Of a DNA stretch of 64,000 nt, positions 10,201-19,258 are shown one piece after another (within the stretch, counting starts at the first letter, position 1; the number at the start of each line of letters is the position of its first letter). A model generated the notes under the pieces. The model saw nothing but the letters and a program-made list of their open reading frames with translations. It was not told the DNA's origin and searched no databases. This DNA comes from Azospirillum fermentarium (GTDB lineage Bacteria > Pseudomonadota > Alphaproteobacteria > Azospirillales > Azospirillaceae). The stretch spans positions 853,501 to 917,500 of the forward strand of contig NZ_JAOQNH010000002.1 in assembly GCF_025961205.1 (NCBI RefSeq), written 5' to 3'. The position numbers were made by a program, and so were the translations under genes.

Positions 10201-10412
10201 CCTCCATGGCCTTCATCCTGGGCGTGCTGCCGCTGGCGATCGCCAGCGGGGCCGGGTCGGAAAGCCAGAACGCCATCGGTGTGGGCGTGATGGGCGGCAT
10301 GATCTCGGCCACCGTGCTGGCGGTGGTGTTCGTGCCGGTGTTCTTCGTCCTGATCTACCGCCTGTTCGTCCGCCGCGCCGCCCCGGTGCCGCAGCCGGCG
10401 GCGGGGGACTGA
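7278..10412 (+). CDS. RND multidrug efflux transporter (AcrB/HAE1 type)
   Basis: Inner-membrane proton antiporter, 1044 aa, full length for HAE1-family pumps. It begins with the typical [17 protein letters not shown] transmembrane helix. The expected layout is two sets of six membrane helices separated by large periplasmic loops. The helix-4 proton-relay region is clear ([18 protein letters not shown], with the paired aspartates), and the second repeat contains [21 protein letters not shown]. It is co-transcribed with the adaptor gene and ends before a strong terminator. Substrate range cannot be told from sequence; the TetR neighbour suggests drug or plant-metabolite induction. Confidence 0.96.
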   Translation: MSKFFIDRPVFAWVIAIVIMMAGALAILRLPVEQYPKIAPPTVSITASYPGASAKTLEDTVTQVIEQKMTGLDNFRYMASTSDSSGNVTITLTFEPAANPDIAQVQVQNKLQLAVPLLPQEVQQRGLQVSKAGNDFLMVAGFVSSDGRLTQGDIADYVTSNLQDIISRVQGVGDVTVFGPQHAMRIWIDPDKLNSHQLTTTDITTAVKAENAQVSAGQLGGAPAVPGQRINATITAQSRMQTPEQFGAILLRVNPDGSQVRLRDVARIEIGSETYEIAARYNGNPAAGLGIKLATGANALDTAAAVKARIADLSAFFPAGLEVIYPYDSTPFVQLSIHEVIKTLVEAIVLVFVVMYLFLQNFRATLIPTIAVPVVLLGTFGILSSFGFSINVLTMFGMVLAIGLLVDDAIVVVENVERVMSEDKLAPRDATRKSMDQITGALIGIALVLSAVFVPMAFFGGSAGAIYRQFSLTIVSAMGLSVLVALVLTPALCATLLKPLPEGHGHHRGGFFGLFNRGFDATSRAYVGGVRGAVGRIGRYFFAYLLILGGLGYLFMQIPSSFLPTEDRGQLFVLWSAPPNASAERTAETAAAVTDYFLTREKDTVEGLFTIVGFNFAGRGQNSGMAFVRLKDWSVRPSPAQKPQAIAGRVMGAMSKLKDAVVFAFLPPSVPGLGNATGFDLQLVDRGGLGHDRLMQARNQLLGMAAQNPKLVGVRPNGLEDTPQFRLDVDREKAAALGLSLSDINTTLSVAWGSSYVNDFIDNGRVKKVYLQADAPYRMQPSDINRWYVRNASGQMVPFSAFSMGQWIYGSPKLERYNGASSVNIQGSAAPGISSGEAMAEMEAMMTKLPPGIGYEWTGLSFEERLSGSQAPALYALSMIIVFLCLAALYESWSVPAAVILVVPLGVIGAVTAALLRGLPSDVYFQVGLLTTIGLSAKNAILIVEFAKALYDQGMDLKDAAIEACRQRLRPIIMTSMAFILGVLPLAIASGAGSESQNAIGVGVMGGMISATVLAVVFVPVFFVLIYRLFVRRAAPVPQPAAGD

Positions 10413-10438
10413 CGGCAAAGCAACGGTGTTTTTCCATG

Positions 10439-10482
10439 CGGCCGGTTCGAACCTTTCCGTTCGAACCGGCCGTCTCTTTTTT
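10439..10482 (+). terminator. Intrinsic terminator after the RND operon
   Basis: A perfect 14-bp stem (CGGCCGGTTCGAAC at 10439-10452 with its complement at 10459-10472) and a six-base loop are followed by TCTCTTTTTT. It ends the pump operon and just overlaps the end of the convergent GntR gene. Confidence 0.9.
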
Positions 10483-11212
10483 ATGAGCCGCCCGGCGTAT
10501 CGGCGCCCCACGCCGCCTCTTCGGCCATGATTTGCAGGCGGGCCTGCTGGGCGGCGCGGATGTGGGTGCGGGCCACCCGTTCGGCCCGTTCGGGATCACG
10601 GGCGCGGATCGCCTCCACGATCGCCTGATGCTCGGGGTGGGCCGCCGTACGGCGGCCGGGCAGAAGAAACGTGGTCTTGCTGAGCAGCGACAGCGGATCC
10701 TGCAGCGCGTTCAGCGTTTTCAAAAGATAACGGTTGTGGGCGCTGCGGTAGATGGCTTCGTGGAAACGCCGGTTGTGTTCGGCCATGGCCGCGGCATCGT
10801 CGGCGAAGCGTTCCTCCATCAGCAGCAGATGTTCAAGATTGGCGATTTCCGCATCCGACGCGTGGCGGGCGGCCATGGCCGCGGCGGTGCCCTCCAGCAC
10901 GTCGCGCATGGAATAGAGTTCCATGATCATCTGATAATCCAGGCGCGCGACGACGATTCCCTGGCGCGCCTCGTACACCAGCAGCCCTTCGGATTCCAGC
11001 CGGTGCAGCGCTTCGCGCACCGGGGTGCGGCTCATTTCCAACTGGCGTGACAGCTCGTCTTCGAGGATGCGGTCCCCCGGCGCGTAGTGGCCGGTGCGGA
11101 TCGCCTCGCGGATCTTGCGGTAGGCGACGACGCTGAGCGGCACTTTGGCCGTCACCTCCTCCAGCGCTGCGCTCTGGGGGGTGGCGTCCTTCGGCTTGGG
11201 TGCGCGGGCCAC
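10481..11212 (-). CDS. GntR-family (FadR subfamily) regulator of the tcu genes
   Basis: A 243-aa regulator. It has an N-terminal winged helix-turn-helix (AYRKIREAIRTGHYAPGDRI, then LSRQLEMSRTPVREALHRLE) and a C-terminal FCD helical effector domain with metal-ligand-like positions (MRDVLEGTAAAMAARHASD, HNRRFHEAIYRSAHN). The GTG at 11212 (VARAPKPKD) is chosen because AGGAG lies nine bases upstream; the open frame continues further but through promoter sequence. It diverges from tcuABC. The Salmonella tcu operon is controlled by a LysR-type TcuR, so a GntR-type partner is a different solution. Control of tcuABC is inferred from position. Confidence 0.85.
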   Translation of the reverse strand: MARAPKPKDATPQSAALEEVTAKVPLSVVAYRKIREAIRTGHYAPGDRILEDELSRQLEMSRTPVREALHRLESEGLLVYEARQGIVVARLDYQMIMELYSMRDVLEGTAAAMAARHASDAEIANLEHLLLMEERFADDAAAMAEHNRRFHEAIYRSAHNRYLLKTLNALQDPLSLLSKTTFLLPGRRTAAHPEHQAIVEAIRARDPERAERVARTHIRAAQQARLQIMAEEAAWGADTPGGS

Positions 11213-11268
11213 GGCTGAATGCTCCTGCTTCCTGTTGCCGGGGCACGATAAGGCTTTTCCGTACATCG

Positions 11269-11276
11269 GTATACAA
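11269..11276. promoter_or_regulatory. GTATACAA box, copy 1 (GntR operator candidate)
   Basis: GTATACAA occurs at 11269-11276, in the spacer between the GntR gene and tcuA. An identical 8-mer lies at 11357-11364. GTATAC-centred sites are typical of FadR/VanR-type GntR proteins. The pairing of two identical boxes in one divergent promoter supports an operator role. Confidence 0.55.
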
Positions 11277-11356
11277 AAGTATCGCGCCCGTGCGGTGGCC
11301 GGCGGCGGCGGTGCGCGCCCACGCCCAATCATGGAATTGACGGCTTGCGCACCAGC

Positions 11357-11364
11357 GTATACAA
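11357..11364. promoter_or_regulatory. GTATACAA box, copy 2 (GntR operator candidate)
   Basis: This is the second GTATACAA in the gntR-tcuA spacer, about 43 bp upstream of the tcuA ATG. Its position suits repression or activation of the tcu promoter by the divergent GntR protein. Confidence 0.55.
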
Positions 11365-11406
11365 GCGTGCACAAAGAACGACGAACGCACACTGGGATGG
11401 GCGCTC

Positions 11407-12804
11407 ATGGCGGATTTTTCAAAAACCTACGATGTTCTGGTGATCGGCGGCGGCAACGCGGCGCTGTGCGCGGCGATTTCGGCGCGCAAGCAGGGGGCCA
11501 GCGTGCTGGTGCTGGAACACGCCCCGCGGGCCTTCCGCGGCGGCAACAGCCGGCACACCCGCAACCTGCGGGCCATGCACACGGCGCCGACCTCGGTGCT
11601 CACCGAGTCCTACGGCGAGGACGAGTATTGGGAGGATCTGGTCCGCGTCACCGGCGGCAACACCGACGAGACGCTGGCGCGCATGACCATCCGCGCCACG
11701 GCACAGGTGCTGCCGTGGATGGAGGCGTGCGGCGTGCGCTTCCAGCCGTCCCTGAGCGGGACGCTGAGCCTGTCGCGCACCAACGCCTTCTTTCTGGGGG
11801 GCGGCAAGGCGCTGCTGAACGCCTATTACACCACGGCGGAACGGCTGGGCGTGGAGGTTCTCTACGACACCGAGGTGGTGTCGCTGGATCTTGACGACGG
11901 CCTCGTCCGGTCGGTGTCGGTCACCAGCCGCGGCTTTCCCGCCACCGTCCGGGCCAAGGCGGTGGTGGCGTCGTCGGGCGGTTTCCAGGCGAACATCGGC
12001 TGGCTGAAACGCTATTGGGGCGACGCGGCGGACAATTTCATCATCCGCGGCACCCCCTATGCCAAGGGCCGGATTCTGGAAAACCTGCTGGCCCAGGGCG
12101 TGCAGCAGGCGGGCGACCCCACCCAATGCCACGCGGTCGCCATCGACGCGCGGGCGCCGGCCTTCGACGGCGGCATCGTCACCCGGCTGGACTGCGTGCC
12201 CTTCAGCATCGTCGTCAACCGCGATGCCCAGCGGTTTTATGACGAGGGCGAGGATTTCTGGCCCAAGCGCTACGCCATCTGGGGCCGGCTGGTGGCGCAG
12301 CAGCCGGGGCAGATCGCCTATTCCATCATCGATTCCAAGGCGGCCCACCTGTTCATGCCGTCGGTGTTCCCGCCGGTGACGGCGGACAGCATCGCCGAAC
12401 TGGCGGCCAAGCTGGGGCTGGACCCGGCAGCATTGGAACGGACAGTCACCGATTACAACGCCGCGGTTCAGACCGGCACCTTCGACACCACCCGTCTGGA
12501 CGATTGCCGGACCGAGGGGCTGACCCCGCCCAAGACCCATTGGGCGCGCACCGTCGATACGGCGCCCTTCACCGCCTATCCGCTGCGGCCCGGCATCACC
12601 TTCACCTATCTGGGCGTGAAGATCGACACGCAGGCCCGCGTGCAGATGCAGGACGGGCGCCCGGCAAAGAACCTGTTCGCGGCGGGCGAGATCATGGCCG
12701 GCAACATTCTGGGGCGCGGCTATCTGGCGGGTTTCGGCATGGCGATCGGCACGGTGTTCGGCCGTATCGCGGGGAAGGAGGCGGCGAGCTATGCGCACCA
12801 CTGA
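11407..12804 (+). CDS. tcuA: FAD-dependent tricarballylate dehydrogenase
   Basis: Flavoprotein of 465 aa that oxidises tricarballylate to cis-aconitate, feeding the TCA cycle. The N-terminal dinucleotide fold is clear (VLVIGGGNAALCAAISARKQG region, residues about 10-30), followed by the TcuA-type motif RGGNSRHTRNLRAMH. The C-terminal FAD-closing segment is NLFAAGEIMAGNILGRGYLAG. The family is related to fumarate reductase flavoproteins. It overlaps tcuB by 14 bp, which indicates translational coupling. Identification rests on the TcuA-TcuB-transporter triad, which is diagnostic of tricarballylate utilisation in Salmonella and relatives. Confidence 0.92.
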   Translation: MADFSKTYDVLVIGGGNAALCAAISARKQGASVLVLEHAPRAFRGGNSRHTRNLRAMHTAPTSVLTESYGEDEYWEDLVRVTGGNTDETLARMTIRATAQVLPWMEACGVRFQPSLSGTLSLSRTNAFFLGGGKALLNAYYTTAERLGVEVLYDTEVVSLDLDDGLVRSVSVTSRGFPATVRAKAVVASSGGFQANIGWLKRYWGDAADNFIIRGTPYAKGRILENLLAQGVQQAGDPTQCHAVAIDARAPAFDGGIVTRLDCVPFSIVVNRDAQRFYDEGEDFWPKRYAIWGRLVAQQPGQIAYSIIDSKAAHLFMPSVFPPVTADSIAELAAKLGLDPAALERTVTDYNAAVQTGTFDTTRLDDCRTEGLTPPKTHWARTVDTAPFTAYPLRPGITFTYLGVKIDTQARVQMQDGRPAKNLFAAGEIMAGNILGRGYLAGFGMAIGTVFGRIAGKEAASYAHH

Positions 12805-13900
12805 GGCTTTGGAAGACGCCCGCCGGGCGATGGAGATCTGCAACGCCTGCCGGTATTGCGAGGGCTTTTGCGCGGTGTTTCCGGCCATGGAGCAGCGGCG
12901 GGATTTCACCAACGGCGATCTCAGCTACCTCGCCAACCTCTGCCACAATTGCCGCGGCTGCTATCACGCCTGCCAATACGCCCCACCCCACGAATTCGGC
13001 ATCAACCTGCCCAGGAGCTTTGCCGAACTCCGGGCGGAAACCTACGAGGAATACGCGTGGCCGCAGCCGGTGGCCAAACTGCTGCGCCGCAACGGCCTGG
13101 TGGTGTCGGTGGTCACCGCCCTGGCCCTGGCCGGGGTTCTGCTGGCCGCCATGCTGCTGCGTTCCCCTGGCCTGCTGTACGGGGTCCACACCGGCCCCGG
13201 CGCGTTCTACGCCGTCATCCCCCACGATGCCATGGCGGTGCTGGGATCGGTGACGTTCCTTTACGCATTGCTGGCGCTGGCCATGGGGTTCGCCAATTTC
13301 TGGCGCGATGCCGGGGCGCGGGATGCCGATCCGCTGCGCCGCCGCCCGCTGGCCCAAGCGCTGTCGGACATCCTGACCCTGCGCCATCTGGGCGGGGAGC
13401 ACGGCTGCAACGACCGTGACGAGACGTTCTCCACGGTGCGGCGGCGGTTTCACCACGCGCTGTTCTACGGCTTCTTCGCCTGCTTCGCGTCCACGGGCGT
13501 GGCGACGCTCTATCATTTCCTGTTCGGGTGGGAAGCCCCCTACGGCGTCTTCAGCCTGCCGGTGCTGCTGGGCACCGCGGGCGGGCTGGGCATGGTTGTC
13601 GGCACGCTGGGGATGCTGTGGCTGAAGCTGGCGGGCGATCAGGCCCCCACCGCCCGGACGCTGCTGGGCACCGACGTGGCCTTTCTGGTGCTGCTGTGCA
13701 TGACGGCGCTGACCGGCCTGCTGCTGCTGGCCGTGCGGGCGACCGGGGCCATGGGCATGGCGCTGGCGGTGCACCTGGGCTTCGTCCTGTCGCTGTTCCT
13801 GCTGATGCCCTACAGCAAATTCGTCCATGGCGTGTACCGCTCGGCGGCTCTGCTGCGCTACGCGCTCGAAAACGGTGCGGGCCGTGACTCCGGTCACTGA
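12791..13900 (+). CDS. tcuB: Tricarballylate utilisation 4Fe-4S membrane protein
   Basis: A 369-aa protein that is thought to reoxidise the FADH2 of TcuA and pass electrons to the quinone pool. The N-terminal half carries two ferredoxin-like cysteine motifs, C17-x2-C20-x2-C23-x3-C27 ([11 protein letters not shown]) and C51-x2-C54-x2-C57-x3-C61 ([11 protein letters not shown]). The rest holds several membrane helices with histidines that could bind haem, such as [17 protein letters not shown]. The ATG at 12791 lies inside the end of tcuA. The alternative family name is CitB. The assignment is secure from the motif order and neighbours. Confidence 0.92.
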   Translation: MRTTEALEDARRAMEICNACRYCEGFCAVFPAMEQRRDFTNGDLSYLANLCHNCRGCYHACQYAPPHEFGINLPRSFAELRAETYEEYAWPQPVAKLLRRNGLVVSVVTALALAGVLLAAMLLRSPGLLYGVHTGPGAFYAVIPHDAMAVLGSVTFLYALLALAMGFANFWRDAGARDADPLRRRPLAQALSDILTLRHLGGEHGCNDRDETFSTVRRRFHHALFYGFFACFASTGVATLYHFLFGWEAPYGVFSLPVLLGTAGGLGMVVGTLGMLWLKLAGDQAPTARTLLGTDVAFLVLLCMTALTGLLLLAVRATGAMGMALAVHLGFVLSLFLLMPYSKFVHGVYRSAALLRYALENGAGRDSGH

Positions 13901-13944
13901 CCCGGCCCCCCAATCCTGAAAAAACAAAGTACGGGAGAAACGCA

Positions 13945-15264
13945 GTGCTGACACCCGCAGAGCGCCGAGCAAAAATCGGTGCCGTCCTCCGCGTCTCGAG
14001 CGGTAATTTTCTCGAGATGTACGATTTCATGGTTTACGGCTATTACGCCAATTACATCGCCAAGACCTTCTTCCCCTCCGACAGTGAATTCGCCTCGCTC
14101 ATGCTGTCGCTGGCGACGTTCGGGGCGGGGTATCTGATGCGCCCGCTGGGTGCGATCCTTCTCGGTTCCTACATCGACCGCAAGGGGCGGCGCACGGGGC
14201 TGATCCTGACGCTGGGGCTGATGGCCATCGGCACCGTCACCATCGCCGTGACACCGGGCTATGACGTGCTGGGACCGGCGGCACCGCTGCTGGTGGTGAT
14301 CGGACGCTTGTTGCAAGGGTTGTCCGCCGGCGTCGAACTGGGGGGCGTGTCGATCTATCTGTCGGAAATCGCCACGCCGGGCAACCGCGGCTTCTATTGT
14401 TCGTGGCAGTCGGCCAGCCAGCAGGTGGCGGTGATGTTCGCGGCCCTGATCGGGGTGGCGCTCACCACGATCCTGCCGCCGGAAGAGATGGTCCTGTGGG
14501 GCTGGCGCGTGCCGCTGCTGATCGGCTGCATGATCATTCCGCTGATCCTGTTCCTGCGCCGCTCGCTGCAGGAAACCGAGGAGTTCCAGCACCGCAAGCA
14601 CCGCCCGAGCGCCGGCGAGGTGCTGCGCGTCATCGCCGCCAACTGGCGGCTGGTGGGGATCGGCATGATGCTGTCGGTGATGACCACCACCACCTTTTAT
14701 CTCATCACCGCCTATACCCCGACCTTTGGCCGGCAGGCGCTGCATCTGGCGGTTCAGGACAATCTGCTCGTCACCTTGTGCGTGGGCCTGTCGAATTTCC
14801 TGTGGCTGCCCATCGGCGGGGCGCTGTCCGACCGCATCGGGCGGCGGCCGCTGCTGCTGCTGATCCCGGCCCTGGCCCTGGTCACCGCCTATCCGGCGAT
14901 GTCGTGGCTGGTGGCCGACCCCAGCTTCGGCAAGCTGCTGCTGGTGGAACTGTGGTTCTCGTTCTTCTTCGGAATCTACAACGGCGCGATGATCCCGCTG
15001 CTGGCGGAAATCATGCCGGTGGAGGTGCGCACCGCCGGTTTCTCGCTGGCGTTCAGTCTGGCGACCGCGGTTTTCGGCGGCTTCACCCCGGCGGTGTGCA
15101 CGTACCTCATCGAGACGACCGGCAACCGGGCGTCCCCCGGCCTGTGGCTCAGCCTGGCCGCGGGCATCAGCCTGATCGCCGCGTTCGCCGTGCGCAGCCG
15201 GGCCAGGGCGGCACAGGACGCCAACCGGCTGGCCGCCGCCGCGGCCATGGCCGGCGGGGACTGA
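13945..15264 (+). CDS. tcuC: MFS tricarballylate/citrate proton symporter
   Basis: A 439-aa major facilitator superfamily transporter of the metabolite:H+ symporter family (CitA/TcuC-like). The N-terminus [20 protein letters not shown] and the loop 2-3 signature [13 protein letters not shown] are typical, with about twelve predicted helices. The second-half signature [11 protein letters not shown] repeats the MFS motif. The start is GTG at 13945 after a GGGAGAAA ribosome site. It lies 44 bp after tcuB and most likely imports tricarballylate for TcuAB. Citrate or a related tricarboxylate is the main alternative substrate. Confidence 0.88.
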   Translation: MLTPAERRAKIGAVLRVSSGNFLEMYDFMVYGYYANYIAKTFFPSDSEFASLMLSLATFGAGYLMRPLGAILLGSYIDRKGRRTGLILTLGLMAIGTVTIAVTPGYDVLGPAAPLLVVIGRLLQGLSAGVELGGVSIYLSEIATPGNRGFYCSWQSASQQVAVMFAALIGVALTTILPPEEMVLWGWRVPLLIGCMIIPLILFLRRSLQETEEFQHRKHRPSAGEVLRVIAANWRLVGIGMMLSVMTTTTFYLITAYTPTFGRQALHLAVQDNLLVTLCVGLSNFLWLPIGGALSDRIGRRPLLLLIPALALVTAYPAMSWLVADPSFGKLLLVELWFSFFFGIYNGAMIPLLAEIMPVEVRTAGFSLAFSLATAVFGGFTPAVCTYLIETTGNRASPGLWLSLAAGISLIAAFAVRSRARAAQDANRLAAAAAMAGGD

Positions 15265-15425
15265 GAACCAGCCTCGGACGAAAAATGGGTTCCGTGGAAT
15301 GGGGTGGGCCGGTTGCGGCCCGCCCCAAACTGTTTTCAGCCGTCCACGAACCCGCCCCACCGTCACACACCTGTCATGACCATCTTGTATGGTCGCCCCG
15401 GCAAACCCAGGCCGAGGTCGCACCG

Positions 15426-15998
15426 GTGGTCCAGTCGTCACCCCCGCCCATCATCATCCGCCCCTCCACCGAAGAGGATGTGGCGGCGATGCTGGACATC
15501 TACAGCTATCACATCCAGCACGGGCTGGGTCCGTTCGACATCGAGCCGCTGCACGCCGACGAATTGAAACGCCGGCGCAAGGTGATGCTGAAACGCCGGC
15601 TGCCCCATCTGGTCGCCGACGCCGGGGGCGTGGTGGCCGGCTATGCCTATGCCGCCCCGTTCCGCAAGCGCCCGGCGTACCGCTACACGGTCGAGCACTC
15701 CATCTATATCCACAAGGATTATCAGGGGCTTGGCATCGGCCGCCGGCTGCTGCCGGCGCTGATCGAGGCGTGCACGACCGCCGGCTGCCGCCAGATGGTG
15801 GCGGTGGTGGACAGCGCCAACACCCCCTCCTTGCGCCTGCACCTGTCCTGCGGCTTTCAGCAGGCGGGCATCCTGACATCCGTGGGCTTCAAGTTCGGGC
15901 GCTGGACCGACAGCGTGTTCATGCAGCGCGCCTTGGGCTTCGCCGACATCGCACCGCCCGACGACCACCACGGCGGCATGGTCCAGGCCGGCGACTGA
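15426..15998 (+). CDS. GNAT N-acetyltransferase, phosphinothricin-acetyltransferase-like
   Basis: A 190-aa acetyl-CoA-dependent acetyltransferase of the Pat/MnaT group, which acetylates amino groups such as those of phosphinothricin, methionine sulfone or amino acid analogues. The coenzyme A loop is visible as YQGLGIGRRLLPALIEA near residues 100-116, and the C-terminus has LHLSCGFQQAGILTSVGFKFGR. The GTG start at 15426 follows GAGG at a workable distance. The open frame extends over 340 codons upstream but that part is the tcuC shadow. It lies 54 bp before the decarboxylase gene and could share a transcript. The real substrate is unknown. Confidence 0.82.
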   Translation: MVQSSPPPIIIRPSTEEDVAAMLDIYSYHIQHGLGPFDIEPLHADELKRRRKVMLKRRLPHLVADAGGVVAGYAYAAPFRKRPAYRYTVEHSIYIHKDYQGLGIGRRLLPALIEACTTAGCRQMVAVVDSANTPSLRLHLSCGFQQAGILTSVGFKFGRWTDSVFMQRALGFADIAPPDDHHGGMVQAGD

Positions 15999-16052
15999 CG
16001 CCCCCGTCCCTTCTGATTTTTCCGTCTTCTCCCAACACCGGAGCCTCCTGGC

Positions 16053-18389
16053 ATGGACTTCTTCCGCCGCTTCACGTTCCTGGTCTGCGCCCCGGCCTTC
16101 GAGGCCGACGAACTGGAGGGCATCCGCCTTCAGCAGATCACCGCCGAGATCGAACGGATGGGGTTCGAGGTGATCCGCGCGCGCCGGGTGGACGACGCGG
16201 AACTGGCCATCCGCACCGACGCCGCCATCGGCTGCATGGTGGTGGATTGGGGCAAGCGCGGGCTGGACGGCAAGACGGCAGCCCTGATCGCGCTGGCCCG
16301 GCGGCGGGGCCTGGAGATGCCCATCATCCTGCTGGTCCGCCGCCAGCGGCTGGAAAACATCCCCGTCGATGTGCTCAATCAGGTGGACGGTTACGTCTTC
16401 CTGGCCGAAGAAACGCCGGAATTCATCGCCAAGAATCTGGTCAGCCGGCTGAAGCAGTACGCCGACACGCTGAAGACCCCGTTCTTCGGCGCGCTGGTGG
16501 ATTACGCGGAGGAGGGCAACCAGCTGTGGACCTGCCCCGGTCACAACGGCGGCATCTTCTACAGCCGCAGCCCCATCGGGCGCATCTTCGTCGAACATCT
16601 GGGCGAGGCGGTGTTCCGCGACGACATCGACAATTCGGTGCTGGAGATGGGCGACCTGCTGGTCCACGAGGGGCCGGCGCTCCAGGCGCAGAAGGAGGCG
16701 GCGCGCATCTTCGGGGCCGAGCGCACCTATTTCGTGCTCAACGGCACCTCGGCGTCCAACAAGATCGTGCTGTCGGCGCTGGTGGCCGAGGATGATCTGG
16801 TGCTGTTCGACCGCAACAACCACAAGGCCGCCCACCACGGCGGGCTGTTTCTGGGCGGCGGCATCCCGGTCTTTCTGGAAACCGGCCGCAACGCCTATGG
16901 CCTGATCGGCCCCATCGACCCGGATGCGCTGGACGAGGAGCGCATCCGCGACAAGATCCGCCGCAACCCGCTGGTCAAGGATCCCGATGCGTGGCGGCGC
17001 GAGCGCCCGTTCCGCGCCGCGGTGATCCAGCAGTGCAGCTACGACGGCACCATCTACAACGCCGAAGCCATCCTGGCGAAGATCGGCCACCTCTGCGACT
17101 ACATCCTGTTCGACGAGGCGTGGGCGGGGTTCCTGAAGTTCCACCCGCTGTTCAAGGGCCATTTCGCCATGGGGCTGGACGGGCTGGGCGACAGCCACCC
17201 CGGCATCATCGCCACCCAATCGACCCACAAGCAGCTTGCCAGCTTTTCCCAGGCGTCGCAGATCCATGTGAAGGACAGCCACATCAAGGGCCAGCGCCGC
17301 CGGGTGGAGCACCGCCGCTTCAACGAGACCTTCCTGCTGCACGCCTCCACCTCGCCGTTCTACCCGCTGTTCGCGTCGCTGGACGTCGGCGCGCAGATGA
17401 TGAAGGGCCGCTCGGGCGAGGTGCTGTGGGACGACACCATCCGGCTGGGCATCGAGCTTCGCAAGAAGATCCGCGCCATCCGCCGCGAGTTCGAGGAGCG
17501 CGAGACCGACCCCGCCCGCCGCTGGTTCTTCGACCCCTTCGTGCCCGACCGGGTGACGGTGAACGGCGAAGCCGTGGCGTGGGAGGACGTGCCCACCGAC
17601 GCGCTGGCCGCCAACGTCCGCCATTGGGAATTCGGCCCCGGCGACCATTGGCACGGCTTCGCGCGGGTGGAGCCGGGCTATGCCATGACCGATCCCAACA
17701 AGCTGACCCTGCTGACCCCCGGCTTCAACCGGCAGACGGGGGCCTATGAGGATCACGGCATCCCGGCCCCGGTGCTGGCGCAGTACCTGCGCGAAAACCG
17801 CATCGTGCCGGAAAAGAACGACCTGAACTCCATCCTGTTCCTGCTGACGCCGGGGGTGGAATCCAGCAAGGCCGGCACGCTGCTGAGCGGTCTGGTGGCG
17901 TTCAAGCGGCTGCACGACGACAACGCCCTGCTGGACGAGGTGATCCCGGAATTCGTCGCCCGCCGGCCCAAGCATTATTCCGGCCGCCGCCTGCGCGACC
18001 TGTGCAACGCCATGCACAGCTTCTACCGCGAGCGGGGCACCAGCACGCTCCAGCAGAACATCTTCAAGCGCGAGCACCTGCCGGAAATGGCGATCCCCCC
18101 GCGGGAGGCGGTGCGGCATCTGGTGCGCAACAACGTGGATTACCTGCCCATCGACCAGGTGATGGGCCGCATCGCCACCACCCTGTTCGTGGTCTACCCG
18201 CCCGGCATTGCCACCATCGTGCCCGGCGAACGGCTGGACGAGCGCGCCCGCCCGATGATCGCGTATCTGCAGATGTTCCAGGAGGGTGCCAACCGCTTCC
18301 CCGGTTTCGACAACGAGATCCAGGGCCTCTACCGCGAGACGGAAGCCGACGGGCGCATCCGCTTCTACACCTACGTCGTGCGGGAGTAA
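16053..18389 (+). CDS. Orn/Lys/Arg decarboxylase (fold-type I, PLP)
   Basis: A 778-aa cytoplasmic decarboxylase of basic amino acids. It has the N-terminal response-regulator-like wing domain (residues about 1-130, with VDWGKRGLDGKTAALI), the PLP domain with Lys393 in STHKQLASFSQASQ, and the C-terminal domain (VFKxEHLPEM-like segment, IVPGERLDERARPMI). Length and architecture match AdiA/SpeC/LdcC enzymes, which make agmatine, putrescine or cadaverine. I cannot separate arginine from ornithine or lysine specificity by eye. No cognate antiporter is adjacent, which argues against a dedicated acid-resistance pair and for a polyamine role. Confidence 0.9.
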   Translation: MDFFRRFTFLVCAPAFEADELEGIRLQQITAEIERMGFEVIRARRVDDAELAIRTDAAIGCMVVDWGKRGLDGKTAALIALARRRGLEMPIILLVRRQRLENIPVDVLNQVDGYVFLAEETPEFIAKNLVSRLKQYADTLKTPFFGALVDYAEEGNQLWTCPGHNGGIFYSRSPIGRIFVEHLGEAVFRDDIDNSVLEMGDLLVHEGPALQAQKEAARIFGAERTYFVLNGTSASNKIVLSALVAEDDLVLFDRNNHKAAHHGGLFLGGGIPVFLETGRNAYGLIGPIDPDALDEERIRDKIRRNPLVKDPDAWRRERPFRAAVIQQCSYDGTIYNAEAILAKIGHLCDYILFDEAWAGFLKFHPLFKGHFAMGLDGLGDSHPGIIATQSTHKQLASFSQASQIHVKDSHIKGQRRRVEHRRFNETFLLHASTSPFYPLFASLDVGAQMMKGRSGEVLWDDTIRLGIELRKKIRAIRREFEERETDPARRWFFDPFVPDRVTVNGEAVAWEDVPTDALAANVRHWEFGPGDHWHGFARVEPGYAMTDPNKLTLLTPGFNRQTGAYEDHGIPAPVLAQYLRENRIVPEKNDLNSILFLLTPGVESSKAGTLLSGLVAFKRLHDDNALLDEVIPEFVARRPKHYSGRRLRDLCNAMHSFYRERGTSTLQQNIFKREHLPEMAIPPREAVRHLVRNNVDYLPIDQVMGRIATTLFVVYPPGIATIVPGERLDERARPMIAYLQMFQEGANRFPGFDNEIQGLYRETEADGRIRFYTYVVRE

Positions 18390-18477
18390 GGCCGGCGGGT
18401 GTGGCGGTTCTCGGCAAGAAAGCGTATAGATCAGCGCTCACTTCTGAAACAAACCGCCATACCCGAGGGAGGCTCCG

Positions 18478-19248
18478 TTGACCGAACCCACGCCCCACCC
18501 CACCCCGGCCCAGGACGTGGTTCTGGTCACCGGCGGCAGCCGCGGCATCGGCGCCGCCGTGGTGCGCAAGGCAGCGGCGCTGGGGTACGCCGTCGGCTTC
18601 AGCTATGTGCAGGACACCGCCGCCGCCGAAACGCTGGTGGCGGAACTGACGGGGGCCGGGGCGCGGGTCCACGCGGTTCAGGGCGACGTGGCCGACCCCG
18701 CCTTCGCCCCCCGCTTCTTCGACGCGGCCACGCGCGCGTTGGGCACCCCCACCGCGCTGGTCAACAACGCCGGCATCACCGGGCGCCACGGCCCCTTTGC
18801 CGACTTGCCGCTGGAGGTGATGCGGCGGACGCTGGACGTGAACCTTCTGGGCACTCTGATGATGGCGCAGCAGGCGGTACGGCGGTGGCAGGCGGCGGGC
18901 ATCCCCGGCCGCATGGTCAACCTGTCGTCCGCCGCCGCCACCCTGGGATCGCCCGGCGAATACGTGCATTACGCCGCCACCAAGGGCGCGGTGGACACCC
19001 TGACCATCGGTTTGGGCAAGGAGGTGGCACCGCTGGGCATCCGGGTGAACGCGGTGGCGGCGGGCACGGCCTACACCGGCATCCACGCCGCCGGCGGCGT
19101 CCCCGACCGCCCGGCCCGCGTGGTCGGGCGCGTGCCGCTGGGCCGCATCGCCGAACCGGACGAGATCGCCGACGTGGTGCTGTGGCTGCTGTCGCCGGAA
19201 TCCGCCTATGTCACCGCGACCGTGGTGCGGGCGACGGGGGGATTGTAG
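18478..19248 (+). CDS. SDR-family NAD(P)-dependent oxidoreductase
   Basis: Classical short-chain dehydrogenase, 256 aa. The cofactor motif TGGSRGIG starts near residue 19, NNAG is near 94, and the catalytic YAATK follows a conserved serine in LSSAAATLGSPGEY. A glycine-rich end (VVRATGGL) replaces the usual VDGG. The start is TTG at 18478, supported by GAGGGAGG seven bases upstream. It converges with the next SDR gene 10 bp away. Substrate is unknown; proximity to the catabolic region may be coincidental. Confidence 0.85.
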   Translation: MTEPTPHPTPAQDVVLVTGGSRGIGAAVVRKAAALGYAVGFSYVQDTAAAETLVAELTGAGARVHAVQGDVADPAFAPRFFDAATRALGTPTALVNNAGITGRHGPFADLPLEVMRRTLDVNLLGTLMMAQQAVRRWQAAGIPGRMVNLSSAAATLGSPGEYVHYAATKGAVDTLTIGLGKEVAPLGIRVNAVAAGTAYTGIHAAGGVPDRPARVVGRVPLGRIAEPDEIADVVLWLLSPESAYVTATVVRATGGL

Positions 19249-19258
19249 CCGGACGGGA

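Noticed and set aside
6006..10511. A 1501-codon open frame on the minus strand opposite the RND pump genes
   Set aside because: Its product is low-complexity His/Gly/Arg/Gln text with no domain, and it mirrors the strong acrAB-type genes. It is a GC-rich shadow frame.
15438..18119. A long minus-strand frame across the acetyltransferase and decarboxylase
   Set aside because: Same shadow signature, while both plus-strand genes have clear active-site motifs.
16053..18389. An acid-resistance arginine decarboxylase system
   Set aside because: The enzyme type fits, but no antiporter gene is adjacent and specificity cannot be read from the sequence.
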